Positions 42,520 to 50,342 of a DNA stretch of 64,000 bases are shown piece after piece. A program made the translations under genes and the position numbers. Within the stretch, counting starts at the first letter, position 1, and every line of letters starts with the position of its first letter. Source of the DNA: Pseudomonas frederiksbergensis (GTDB taxonomy: Bacteria; Pseudomonadota; Gammaproteobacteria; Pseudomonadales; Pseudomonadaceae); contig NZ_FNTF01000002.1 in the NCBI RefSeq assembly GCF_900105495.1, forward strand, positions 4,952,501-5,016,500, read 5' to 3'. The notes under the pieces were generated by a model. That model did no database searches and was not told where the DNA came from. It worked only from the letters and a program-made list of their open reading frames with translations.

Positions 42520-43014
42520 ATGTCCAGGCTCGATACCTCCCTGCAAGACACCGCCGCACCGGAAGGCGTTTGTTACGGCTGCGGCAGCAGCAATCCGCAC
42601 GGGCTTCACATCAAGAGCGTCTGGCATGAGGACGGCGTGCATGTCATCGCCGAGCACTTGCCTGATGCCAAGTATTGCGGCTGGCCGGACCTGGTTTACG
42701 GCGGGCTGATAGCGATGCTGGTTGACTGCCATTCAAACTGGACCGCGATGGCTTACCACTACCGCACGGAACACCGCGAAGTCGGGAGCCTCCCCCGCAT
42801 CAATTGCGTCACTGGCAACCTTGGCATCAAGTTCATCAAGCCGACACCAATGGGTGTCCCGCTGAACCTGCGTGCGAAAGTCGAAGGTGAAGTCGGCCGC
42901 AAAACTCGCGTTATCTGCGAGGTTTATGCGGGGGATGTGCTGACGGCTATTGGTGATTCCGTTTTTGTTCGTGTAGATACCGAGCAACTGGCTGCGGTTG
43001 CTCATAGTCGGTAG
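42520..43014 (+). CDS. PaaI-type hotdog thioesterase
   Basis: A 164-residue hotdog protein: CYGCGSSNPHGLHI near the N-terminus, YCGWPDLVYGGLIAMLVDCHS (hotdog helix with the GG and D) and GIKFIKPTPMGVPLNLRAKVE. CxGCGxxNPxGL is common in thioesterases of this type. It should hydrolyse an acyl-CoA. AAGGATG precedes ATG 42520. Confidence 0.85.
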   Translation: MSRLDTSLQDTAAPEGVCYGCGSSNPHGLHIKSVWHEDGVHVIAEHLPDAKYCGWPDLVYGGLIAMLVDCHSNWTAMAYHYRTEHREVGSLPRINCVTGNLGIKFIKPTPMGVPLNLRAKVEGEVGRKTRVICEVYAGDVLTAIGDSVFVRVDTEQLAAVAHSR

Positions 43015-43060
43015 TTGCTTGCATCCAGGCACCAGCCATTGGCGGTTTCACCATCAAGTT

Positions 43061-43288
43061 ATGGTTCAAACGGACAGCACACCGGGGCTGGGAATCGAGG
43101 TGGCCACCTGTAACGAATTTTTCGGCCTTTGGAATCGGGGAATGTTCGAGAAGCAGCGCCTGGGACAAGCCCTCTTTAACTATTTCCGCCAGCATCGCCT
43201 CACCGACCAAACGTCCTTGTTTGGCCTCTATGCGGCTGACGGGAAGAAAGCCTTGGTCACGACTTCACGCCTGTTTCAGATCAAATAG
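43061..43288 (+). CDS. Short hypothetical protein
   Basis: A 75-residue frame, MVQTDSTPGLGIEVATCNEF...LFQIK, with no recognised domain. The run FGLWNRGMFEKQRLGQALFNYFRQHRL looks like a real helical protein. No strong ribosome site. It could be a conserved small protein or a relic. Confidence 0.4.
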   Translation: MVQTDSTPGLGIEVATCNEFFGLWNRGMFEKQRLGQALFNYFRQHRLTDQTSLFGLYAADGKKALVTTSRLFQIK

Positions 43289-43299
43289 TCTCTCTTCCT

Positions 43300-43331
43300 G
43301 AAGGGCTGGAATCGGCCAGAAGCAGCCCTTC
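43300..43331. repeat. Palindromic intergenic repeat
   Basis: GAAGGGCT (43300-43307) pairs with AGCCCTTC (43324-43331) around TGGAATCGGCCAGAAGC. The inner TCGGCCAGAAGC links it to the short repeats beside avcD. Confidence 0.6.
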
Positions 43332-43516
43332 GAGGCTAACCGCATTTGGCTCTTCGTCCACCACTGATATGGAGGAGCTATTCTTGGAAAACCGTTCAGG
43401 GTGACTCTCCGTATGCTCCAGATTTATTAGTCTGCTGTTCTTCCTGTTTTCACCGTCGCGTGAAAAACTGCGCGCTCTTTGCCGCTCACTTTTTGTCTGT
43501 TTTGATGGAACTGCCG

Positions 43517-44317
43517 ATGGACATCATGGATACCAAGCAAGAAAACACCCTCGAAAAATCACTCAGGCTGGCGGCGGATGAACCGGCCCATCGACCTGAC
43601 TTTTTCAAGACTCTGTTGAATTCCACTATCTATGTCCTTGGCACTGCCGGTACTGGCGAAGGTCAAGTCAACCTCGAGGCTGGTAGCAACATCAGCATCG
43701 CGCATTGGCAAAAGCCTGACGGCTCCGCTGTCATCCCGTTTTTTTCTTCGTTGCAAACACTACAAAGATCCATAGATAGCGAAGAGTCCTACGTAGAGAT
43801 CCCGGCCAGATCGCTGTTTGAAATCACACTGGGTACCCCTCTTTTCCTCAATCCAAAGTCTCCTTATGGGAAAGAGTTTTTCCCGGAGGAAGTGCGCCAT
43901 CTGCTCTCCGACGAGATCGGCCAAAAGCCGGTGCAGCGCACGGTCGAAAAAGACACCAAAGTGCTGCTCGGACAGCCGTCGCAATATCCGTCGAAGATGG
44001 TCAACTCGCTCACACAATTACTCGCCAAACATCGCAACGTAAAGCGTGCATTTCTGGCGTTGATGCATGACGCATCGTCTGATCAAAAGCCTTATCTGAT
44101 CATTGGTATTGAAGCGGACGGAGATATTGAACTGGTCATGCGCGAAGCCGGTAACGTTGCCGGGGATACCGCTCCGGATGGCGAACCCGTTGACCTCTAT
44201 CGCGTTCACGAAGGGGAATCAGGCCTTAGCGATTACTTCCTCAAGCAAACCGCACCCTTCTATGAACGGAAGTCGGCAGGCTGGCTGCGTTCATTGTTCG
44301 GCTTTGGCAAAGCGTGA
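43517..44317 (+). CDS. SseB-family protein
   Basis: A 266-residue protein. The N-terminal half reads RPDFFKTLLNSTIYVLG...EVGN-like QVNLEAGSNISIAHWQKPDG and VIPFFSSLQTLQRSI, the SseB N-terminal domain. The C-terminal half (LGQPSQYPSKMVNSLTQLLA...RAFLALMHDASSDQKPYLIIG) is the SseB C-terminal domain. E. coli SseB affects serine sensitivity; many relatives lie among toxin-immunity genes. Several ATGs are possible (43505, 43517, 43526); GGAACTGCCG favours 43517. It overlaps the next frame by 4 bp. Confidence 0.8.
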   Translation: MDIMDTKQENTLEKSLRLAADEPAHRPDFFKTLLNSTIYVLGTAGTGEGQVNLEAGSNISIAHWQKPDGSAVIPFFSSLQTLQRSIDSEESYVEIPARSLFEITLGTPLFLNPKSPYGKEFFPEEVRHLLSDEIGQKPVQRTVEKDTKVLLGQPSQYPSKMVNSLTQLLAKHRNVKRAFLALMHDASSDQKPYLIIGIEADGDIELVMREAGNVAGDTAPDGEPVDLYRVHEGESGLSDYFLKQTAPFYERKSAGWLRSLFGFGKA

Positions 44318-44505
44318 CAAAGATCAAAGTCGTGCTAACCGCCGAGCAGGCCTGCGAAATCGTGCTTGGCCTGTTTGACGACGTCATGAGAGATGGCAAA
44401 CCTGAGCGTTTTGTCATTCAGTCATGTGAGCTTTCCGCCAACGGCCTTTACTGGCCGATAGCAGTCTCACGCAAAAGGGGCGTAACGGTCCTAGGAAGAC
44501 CATAA
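44314..44505 (+). CDS. Short protein whose 3' end lies in repeat B (possibly truncated)
   Basis: A 63-codon frame starting GTG, overlapping the SseB-like stop as GTGA, so probably co-translated. MTKIKVVLTAEQACEIVLGLF...FVIQSCELSANGLYWPI looks like genuine protein. From about residue 47 onward, however, the sequence is the left end of the long repeat B (GGCCGATAGCAGTC), so the native C-terminus may have been replaced when the repeat arrived. No family recognised. Confidence 0.5.
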   Translation: MTKIKVVLTAEQACEIVLGLFDDVMRDGKPERFVIQSCELSANGLYWPIAVSRKRGVTVLGRP

Positions 44506-44574
44506 AAATTCCTACACAAACCTCGGAATCCCTCACCTTTCCCACCGTTCTGATGAGGCCTATAGTCCATCTCG

Positions 44575-44770
44575 TCGCCCAAAATGGCGATTTCGGGTTT
44601 GGCGACCCGAGATATGAGTGCGAGGGCCGTCTGCTCATTTGCAGGCGTCGTCGCAGCCGCAAAACCACTGTACTATGGCGGTTGTGCGCGGGAGACCTTC
44701 GGGTCTGCCGGTTACTCATTCCCGGTTCGCCAACCTGCGCGCAACTGCCACCCCATCGTTTGGCGACGAT
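44575..44770 (+). ncRNA. Candidate structured leader RNA, copy B
   Basis: Same elements as copy A. P1 TCGCC...GGCGA (44575-44590). P2 CGGGT-TTGGCG-ACCCG (44594-44609). P3 GGCGGTTGTGCGCGGG (44677-44692) with CCTGCGCGCAACTGCC (44734-44749). P4 AGACC-TTCG-GGTCT. P5 ATCGT-TTGGCG-ACGAT (44755-44770). Relative to copy A, the outermost P5 pair changes from T-A to A-T and one P3 pair from C-G to T-G, so pairing is preserved. Confidence 0.75.
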
Positions 44771-44821
44771 CTGTTGGCGGTCTCAACAAACTGAATGAGA
44801 TCTCCCCCTATGGAAAGATAC

Positions 44822-45082
44822 ATGCCCCTCACCGGAATCGACCTGATCCCGGCCTCCCTGCTCATCGATACCCAAGCCCCACTCGACGTCCTGCAAGCCA
44901 TGGCCGATTACCGCATCCGAACGGTCACTCAGGTACTGGAAAACATCGCCTACCGCGCCGAACTCGGTTGTGACACGGTAGTGCTGTCGGACTTCTCCAA
45001 ACTGCTGGCCATTCCGTTACGCGACGGCTGTGACTTGATGGACGTGATCGGCCGACGCTTGCGGGCTCAAGCAGCGGGATAA
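44822..45082 (+). CDS. Small conserved protein of unknown function, copy B
   Basis: An 86-residue paralogue of the protein at 20553-20813; the only visible changes are near residue 40 (FRAEL to YRAEL) and at the C-terminus (RAQAME to RAQAAG). Same leader, same GGAAAG ribosome site, same terminator type. The near identity implies recent duplication or gene conversion. Confidence 0.75.
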   Translation: MPLTGIDLIPASLLIDTQAPLDVLQAMADYRIRTVTQVLENIAYRAELGCDTVVLSDFSKLLAIPLRDGCDLMDVIGRRLRAQAAG

Positions 45083-45089
45083 ACGAAAA

Positions 45090-45116
45090 CGGGCGTCATG
45101 ACGGCGCCCGTTTTTT
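45090..45116 (+). terminator. Terminator of small-gene copy B
   Basis: CGGGCG-TCATGACG-GCGCCCG type stem followed by six T. Confidence 0.82.
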
Positions 45117-45232
45117 GTGTCCGCAAACAAAGAGGTGCGCCGGCATTTGATCAGACTTGCTAGCTCCGAGCGAAATCAAGGATTGTGTGCGCAAATGGCA
45201 GAAGCGGAGGTTATCGCACGGTCAACTGCTCA

Positions 45233-45595
45233 ATGGCCGAAAATCCATCGTTCCACAGTTTGGATGAACTCAAAATGGGACAAATGACTGAACAATTGAT
45301 CGACGTTCTGGATCAGCTCGCCATCGTACTTGAAAGCGATGGAGCCACTGACTGGAGCCAGTGGATGAGCAAAGCCAAGGCACACTTGATGAACTCTGAT
45401 TACTACGGGGTTGAATACTTGTTGTCAGCCTTTGGCGGAATGGGCTCGTTCAATGACCTGATCCTTGGGCAACACCACGTCGATGGTGTTTGGGCCTGGA
45501 AGCCCGGGCATGTCGAGTTGAACACAAGATTTGATGCGTTACGCAGCGAAGCCGCAGCGCTCGCCAGTGCCATAAAACGTACGCAGCAAAATTGA
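45233..45595 (+). CDS. DUF6966-like protein
   Basis: A 120-residue helical protein. LIDVLDQLAIVLESDGATDWSQWMSKAKAHL and the glycine motif YLLSAFGGMGSFNDLIL match what I know of the DUF6966 family. Function unknown; such proteins occur near toxin-immunity genes. Start is uncertain: ATG 45233, or MGQMTEQL at 45275. Confidence 0.6.
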   Translation: MAENPSFHSLDELKMGQMTEQLIDVLDQLAIVLESDGATDWSQWMSKAKAHLMNSDYYGVEYLLSAFGGMGSFNDLILGQHHVDGVWAWKPGHVELNTRFDALRSEAAALASAIKRTQQN

Positions 45596-45642
45596 TCTGT
45601 CCCCATTTAATTCCTGCAATCTGATATGGAGAGCCTGTCGCT

Positions 45643-46305
45643 TTGAATTACGGACAAGACGTCACTGTTGTAGAAGCCTTTCAAAAGCTTGCACGCAGTA
45701 TTGACATTGAGTTTCCAGAACGCCTCGCCACGCTCATGGGGATAGCACATACGCCTCCAGCAACGGCAGCACTCAGTAGCCTTGAAGATTTTCTATGGCT
45801 TGATGCCGAGGAGGCCGAGCGAGAAATCAATGAGTGGCTCAATCATGATGATCAACAAGGTCGAACCTTTCTTCCCTTTGCGACTACTGGCGGTGGAGAG
45901 CCTTACTGCGTGGTACGTTTGGAAAACGGCGCTTCGGGGATTGCCCGGATAGTTCATTTTGCACAGCCATCTTCACTCGCCCATGCCGATATCTCGTCAT
46001 TCGTGGCCAGGGAATACGTGCGCATTGCCACAAATCTGTCCTGGCTATCACCTCAAGCGGACTTCAGTGCAGCACTGATAGGTGAAGTGGCATTGATCCA
46101 GGCAGCGTTACTACCCTCAGACTATGAACTTCTTAAGGATTTGTTCAGCCGGCAATGCGTTGACAAGAGCTACAAGGCTGGGCCAAAAAGTATCCCGAAA
46201 ATTGTCAAAGCCTTCATTTCTCAAGAAGAAGAGGAAGCGTTAGCTGCCAGGCTGCACCATCCAGACGCCATCGAGTTCGAAGCTCTTCGTGCCTGGATGC
46301 GCTAA
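45643..46305 (+). CDS. SMI1/KNR4 (SUKH)-like protein
   Basis: A 220-residue protein starting with TTG 45643 (GGAGAG upstream). LATLMGIAHTPPAT...DFLWLDAEEAEREI, then FLPFATTGGGEPYCVVRLE and VHFAQPSSLAHADISSFVAREY follow the SUKH plan: an acidic N-terminal helix, F-x-P-F-A-x-x-G-x-G-D/E core and a final helix. SUKH proteins are mostly immunity proteins against polymorphic nuclease toxins. No toxin gene is nearby, so it would be an orphan. Assignment is by motif and is moderate. Confidence 0.55.
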   Translation: MNYGQDVTVVEAFQKLARSIDIEFPERLATLMGIAHTPPATAALSSLEDFLWLDAEEAEREINEWLNHDDQQGRTFLPFATTGGGEPYCVVRLENGASGIARIVHFAQPSSLAHADISSFVAREYVRIATNLSWLSPQADFSAALIGEVALIQAALLPSDYELLKDLFSRQCVDKSYKAGPKSIPKIVKAFISQEEEEALAARLHHPDAIEFEALRAWMR

Positions 46306-46326
46306 TTGTCTATCTTGTGTTCGGAC

Positions 46327-46584
46327 CTAAAAATGGGCAAGTTTTGGCCAATGTTTGTCTGCCATGAATGACCGGGATGGGCGTAACAGAGAAATCAGAC
46401 TGGGCCGGGTAAGCAGCAAGTCTTTCGGGTCGATCCCCTGCAACGTGACGCTACCTGCCTGCAGCAGGTGAATATGACCGCGCTGGTCAGCGCCATCGTA
46501 TGACGCCATGCCGCAAAGATTGCCGTTGTAGAACAGGTTCGCGCGCACGCCGAACTGCGACAACAACGTAGACAAACGATCCAT
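46327..46584 (-). pseudogene. N-terminal fragment of an AraC-family regulator (cupin_6 part)
   Basis: An 85-codon frame from ATG 46584: MDRLSTLLSQFGVRANLFYN, then GNLCGMASYDGADQRGHIHLLQAGSVTLQGID. This is the start of the AraC regulators with an N-terminal cupin_6 domain (about 300 residues). After LLTRPSLISLLRP the family pattern is lost and the frame stops at 46327; the HTH half is absent. It is a truncated gene. Confidence 0.7.
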
Positions 46585-46609
46585 AGGCAACCTCCGGCGC
46601 TTTCGAGCA

Positions 46610-48283
46610 TCACTGACAACACCCCGCCCCAACCCGACAAAAACACGAGGCTTTGATTTCCACATCCGCCCGGGCCATGGCCAGAGCAAGGCGCGTCTGG
46701 GCGGCAGCCGCTTCGGCATCCTGGCCCAGCCGTTTCAGGCATTCCACATAACCGTGCAGGCTCCACACATTGTCCAGATGCCAGGACGCACGGCTAAGTG
46801 TGTTGTCCAGGCCCAGATCGGCTCGATAGGCCTGCAACGCTTCTTCTACCCGGCCCTGCTCCAGAAGCAACGCGCCCAGTGCATGCCTGACCGGTTGCAT
46901 CCAGCCCCATGGTTCGTCGTAAGGCAGGTTGTCATCCAGAGACAGTGCCTGGCGCAAGTGGGCGAAGGCGTCGTCGTAATTGCCCTTACGGTACTCGATT
47001 TCCCCCCGCAGCATGCCTGCGGCAACCGCCAGAATGTCGGTGCATTTATTGTTGAAGACGTAGCGTGTGTCCGGCACTCGGGTCCAGGCGTCGAGGAATA
47101 GACGCTGTTCGGCTTCTGCGGCGGCGATATACCCGGTGGCCGCATGCGCCACGCCTCTGGCGTAATGCAGCATCGCCGTGGTCACGCAGTACAGCGCCTG
47201 ATCGTTCGGCAGCGGCGTGGCGAGGATGTCCTGCCATTTGCCGAAGCGGATCTGCACGTGGACCTTCATCGACACGAAGCCTTCCAGCCAATCGGCCATG
47301 GGCGGCTGCTCCACGCGCAGCAGTTCTTCCCTGATGGTCGACATCAACTGATCGGCGGCTTCCAGGGCCGGTTGGTATTGCCCGAGGAACATCGCCGAAT
47401 AGAGTTTGAAGTGGTAGTTGTGGCATCGATACAAGGTGTAGAAGTTCAGTGGCCCTTCCTGTTCGAGGTATTTGCTGTCGGCCAGAATCGCCCGGCTGTT
47501 GGTGACCATGGCCCCACGGTAATCACCGCAGAGTACGTCGATGTGCGACGGCATATGGCGCAAATGCCCCGCATCCGGCACCAGGTCACGCAGGACATCG
47601 CCGGCGCGCAATGCCCGTTCCGGGTAGGGCGACATTTCCAGGGTGTGGACGTACATGTGCAGCACGCCGGGGTGCGGCGCATTGCCGTGCTGTTCCATCC
47701 GCCGTAGCGCCCGTTCCAGCACGTCTACCGTTTCAAGCGTGTCGGCGCCCGGTGCCGGTTTACCGGTTTTCAGGTCCCACAATTGCCAGGGTGTGCGGTC
47801 GATCATCGCCTCGGCAAACAGCGCAACCACATCGGGATCTTCGGGAAAGGCTTTGTAGACCTCACGCATGGACGCGGCGTAGGCATCGTTCCAGGCGAAG
47901 AGTTGGTCGAGGCTGCTGGCCTGATCGGCCTGGTAGCGTTGTTCCAGCGTGCGGATCAGCGCCTGTTCCACCGGGGTTGCGCCGTCGATATGCGCCAGCG
48001 CGGTTTGCGTCGCCCGTCGCGCCTGAGCCACGGCCTCATTCAATTCCTGTTCGATGAAGGCATCCCAACGCTTGTTGTAGTTGGGGCCCGAAGCGTAAGC
48101 GATGCCCCAGTAGGCCATCGCACAATCGCGATCGTGTTCGAGCGCCTTGTGGAAACAGCGTATGGATTCGTCGTGGTTGTAGCCGTAGCACCAAACCAAG
48201 CCACGATCGAACCAGCGCTGGGCCTGCGGCGAGTGGGTCGTCACCGGGCGGCTGTAGGTGCCCAAATCGTAATAGTCGTGCAT
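46610..48283 (-). CDS. TPR-repeat protein
   Basis: A 557-residue protein starting MHDYYDLGTYSRPVTTHSPQ. It consists of helical repeats; CFHKALEHDRDCAMAYWGIAYASGPNYN near residue 45 is a TPR with the AYWGxAxAxGPNxN signature of a conserved family of TPR proteins. HMPSHIDVLCGDYRGA is another conserved stretch. It has no signal peptide. Molecular role unknown. GAGAGGATAAAGCG precedes ATG 48283; the frame open to 48595 would overlap the divergent repeat-protein gene and is rejected. Confidence 0.8.
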   Translation of the reverse strand: MHDYYDLGTYSRPVTTHSPQAQRWFDRGLVWCYGYNHDESIRCFHKALEHDRDCAMAYWGIAYASGPNYNKRWDAFIEQELNEAVAQARRATQTALAHIDGATPVEQALIRTLEQRYQADQASSLDQLFAWNDAYAASMREVYKAFPEDPDVVALFAEAMIDRTPWQLWDLKTGKPAPGADTLETVDVLERALRRMEQHGNAPHPGVLHMYVHTLEMSPYPERALRAGDVLRDLVPDAGHLRHMPSHIDVLCGDYRGAMVTNSRAILADSKYLEQEGPLNFYTLYRCHNYHFKLYSAMFLGQYQPALEAADQLMSTIREELLRVEQPPMADWLEGFVSMKVHVQIRFGKWQDILATPLPNDQALYCVTTAMLHYARGVAHAATGYIAAAEAEQRLFLDAWTRVPDTRYVFNNKCTDILAVAAGMLRGEIEYRKGNYDDAFAHLRQALSLDDNLPYDEPWGWMQPVRHALGALLLEQGRVEEALQAYRADLGLDNTLSRASWHLDNVWSLHGYVECLKRLGQDAEAAAAQTRLALAMARADVEIKASCFCRVGAGCCQ

Positions 48284-48520
48284 CGCTTTATCCTCTCGAC
48301 CAGAGCAGGGAACCTCGCAGGCAATCCTTGCGGACCTGACGAGCCTCGACAGTTCAAGAGGTCCAGCATACCCCCGCGGTTCTGGCTGAGCGGCAGAGCC
48401 GACGACAGGAGGATCATTGCCGGCATCGATAGTCACCATCAATTCAATGAAGTTCTCATAAAAAATCCGCGGCGTAACATCAGCCCCAGACCCAACAACT
48501 ACACCCCGGAGCACACCATC

Positions 48521-48961
48521 ATGAAACGCCAAATCCTCCTCAGCATCGCTTTCTCGGTTTTTGCAGTTAACGCTTTCGCCGCTACCTCTGCTCACCCGGT
48601 TGTCGCTGAAGGCGGCTCGGATCGTCTGATCGAAAGCCGTGTGGCCGAGGGTGGTTCGGATCGTCTGATCGAAAATCGCGTCGCTGAAGGTGGTTCGGAT
48701 CGTCTGATCGAGAATCGCGTTGCTGAAGGTGGTTCGGATCGTCTGATCGAAAACCGCGTTGCTGAAGGTGGTTCGGATCGTCTGATCGAAAACCGCGTTG
48801 CTGAAGGTGGTTCGGATCGTCTGATTGAAAGTCGCGTCGCTGAAGGTGGCTCGGATCGCCTGATCGAAAACCGCGTTGCTGAAGGTGGTTCGGATCGCTT
48901 GATCGAGAACCGCGTCGCTGAAGGTGGCTCCGACCGTCTGATCGAAAACCGCGCGGCATAA
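48521..48961 (+). CDS. Secreted protein made of nine 13-residue repeats
   Basis: A 146-residue protein. The signal peptide MKRQILLSIAFSVFAVNAFA is cleaved probably at AFA-AT. A short linker is followed by nine copies of VAEGGSDRLIE(N/S)R and a final AA. Similar Pseudomonas proteins with VAEGGxDR-type repeats exist and are sometimes called phage infection protein; I know of no demonstrated function. Repeats are acidic-basic alternating and may bind a ligand or form a solenoid. Long frames on the minus strand over the same repeats are by-products of the 39-bp periodicity. A strong terminator follows. Confidence 0.8.
   Translation: MKRQILLSIAFSVFAVNAFAATSAHPVVAEGGSDRLIESRVAEGGSDRLIENRVAEGGSDRLIENRVAEGGSDRLIENRVAEGGSDRLIENRVAEGGSDRLIESRVAEGGSDRLIENRVAEGGSDRLIENRVAEGGSDRLIENRAA
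48602..48952 (+). repeat. Nine tandem 39-bp repeats
   Basis: Exact 39-bp period, nine units with few synonymous differences (GAAAACCGC, GAGAATCGC, GAAAGTCGC). Copy number should vary between strains by recombination or slippage. Confidence 0.9.
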
Positions 48962-48993
48962 ATGAATAGTTTTACCGAAGCACTCAACGAAAA

Positions 48994-49019
48994 GCCCGGC
49001 CTGACAAGCCGGGCTTTTT
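48994..49019 (+). terminator. Terminator after repeat-protein gene
   Basis: GCCCGGC-CTGACAA-GCCGGGC followed by TTTTT. Confidence 0.82.
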
Positions 49020-49114
49020 CGTGCACAAAATAAATCGATCCCTGCTTAATGCCTCCGCCGCACCTGTGATACATAACACCTGATTGTGAGTCCTGTACCC
49101 AATGAGGTTTGCCG

Positions 49115-49687
49115 ATGCCCCGTTCCCCACATTTACCGCAACTGCTGATCTGCGCTGTCCTCGGTTTACTTGCCAACAGCGCACAGGCCAGTGCGCCCTC
49201 CCCGGCGCCCGATAGCTTGCAACCGCTGCTGGTGACGTTGAACGAGCGCCTGAGCATTGCTGATCTTGTGGCGCTGACCAAGTGGGACAGTGGCAAACCG
49301 ATCCAGGACAGTGCCCGGGAAGCGCAGGTCATCGCCAACGCCAGGAAGCTGGCCGTCGAGCGCAAACTGGACCCGGACGAAGTAGCCGAGTTGATCGCCG
49401 CACAAATTGAAGCCAACAAGCTGGTGCAGTACGGGCTGGTGGCTCAATGGCGAGCGGCCGGCAAGGCGCCAGACACGCCGCGGCCAGACCTCGCCAATCA
49501 AATCCGGCCACAGCTCGATGAACTGCAAAACCGCCTGTTGCAGCAATACGCTGCCTTCGCGCCCTATCGCAAAGACCCGCAATGCGTGAACTGGCTAGCC
49601 AAAGAACGATCCCGCCTGGTCAACGACGGTCTGCATGGTCAGGCACTGATACGCGCCACCGGTGAACTGTGTGTCGCTGCTCAGTGA
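49115..49687 (+). CDS. Exported chorismate mutase (AroQ-gamma type)
   Basis: A 190-residue protein with signal peptide MPMPRSPHLPQLLICAVLG up to NSAQA-SA, then an all-helical chorismate mutase domain. LNERLSIADLVALTKWDSGKPIQD matches the periplasmic *AroQ family motif (R..LM.dVA.yKw....I.D). VIANARKLAVERKLDPDEV and QIEANKLVQY supply the rest of the active site. These exported enzymes convert chorismate to prephenate outside the cytoplasm; purpose is unclear. GAGGTTTGCCG precedes ATG 49115. Confidence 0.85.
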   Translation: MPRSPHLPQLLICAVLGLLANSAQASAPSPAPDSLQPLLVTLNERLSIADLVALTKWDSGKPIQDSAREAQVIANARKLAVERKLDPDEVAELIAAQIEANKLVQYGLVAQWRAAGKAPDTPRPDLANQIRPQLDELQNRLLQQYAAFAPYRKDPQCVNWLAKERSRLVNDGLHGQALIRATGELCVAAQ

Positions 49688-49708
49688 CTTTAAATATGGT
49701 CTTTAAAA

Positions 49709-49745
49709 AGAAGCCCGGCCTGATCAGCCGGGCTTCTTCTTTTTT
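49709..49745 (+). terminator. Terminator after chorismate mutase gene
   Basis: AGAAGCCCGGC-CTGATCA-GCCGGGCTTCT followed by a T tract. Confidence 0.85.
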
Positions 49746-49831
49746 GTGAGCTACTTTTAGTGCATCCGCAGGGTCGCAAGTCGGCCTTGGCGGCACTATT
49801 GAATCTCACATGGCCAACCATCGGAGTTGAA

Positions 49832-50188
49832 ATGTCTGAACTGAACCTGCATCCCAAAGCCGCAGAATCCCTGAACCAATGGCACGACATGATCAGCAAG
49901 AGAGACTTGAGCGCCTTGTCCGATTTGCTGGACCCACAGGCGATTTTCCGTTCCCCGATGGCTCACACGCCTTACCCGGGTGCAGCCGTAGTCTCGATGA
50001 TTCTCAACACGGTGCTCGAGGTATTCGAGGATTTTGTCTACCACCGGGAACTGGCGACCGCAGACGGGTTGAGCGTCGTCCTGGAGTTCAGCGCCAACGT
50101 TAGCGGAAAAGCGTTAAAGGGCATCGACATGATCCGGTTCAACGAACAAGGAAAAATCGTTGAGTTTGAGGTGATGGTCCGCCCTTGA
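49832..50188 (+). CDS. SnoaL/NTF2-like protein
   Basis: A 118-residue cone-shaped alpha-beta protein: LNQWHDMISKRDLSALSDLLDPQAIFRSPM opens with the NTF2-like helix and strand. SGKALKGIDMIRFNEQGKIVEFEVMVRP closes with the typical xxDxIRFxxxGKIxxFEVMVRP ending. These proteins bind or isomerise small molecules; function here unknown. TCGGAGTTGAA precedes ATG 49832. Confidence 0.82.
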   Translation: MSELNLHPKAAESLNQWHDMISKRDLSALSDLLDPQAIFRSPMAHTPYPGAAVVSMILNTVLEVFEDFVYHRELATADGLSVVLEFSANVSGKALKGIDMIRFNEQGKIVEFEVMVRP

Positions 50189-50342
50189 GTGGCCTGCAAG
50201 CCTTGGGCGAGCAAATGGGGCAACGCCTTGGCGCTTACCTGGCGGCCAGCAAAGCCTGAAGACGTTGCATCGCCGTGGACGATGCCTCTGTTCCCGGCTT
50301 GGTGTTAAATAGAGCGCGAAAAGCAGCGCAACGAGAACACCG

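Larger units (their letters stand above)
44453..45116 (+). repeat. Long repeat copy B: leader plus small gene plus terminator
   Basis: About 664 bp nearly identical to 20184-20848 in the same orientation, 24 kb away. Differences include small indels at the left end and point changes in the leader, some of which keep base pairing. Recombination between the copies would delete the 24 kb between them. Confidence 0.85.

Noticed and set aside
48582..49419. Long minus-strand frames with repeated RSEPPSATRFS-type residues
   Set aside because: By-product of the 39-bp period on the opposite strand; the plus-strand frame has a signal peptide and terminator.
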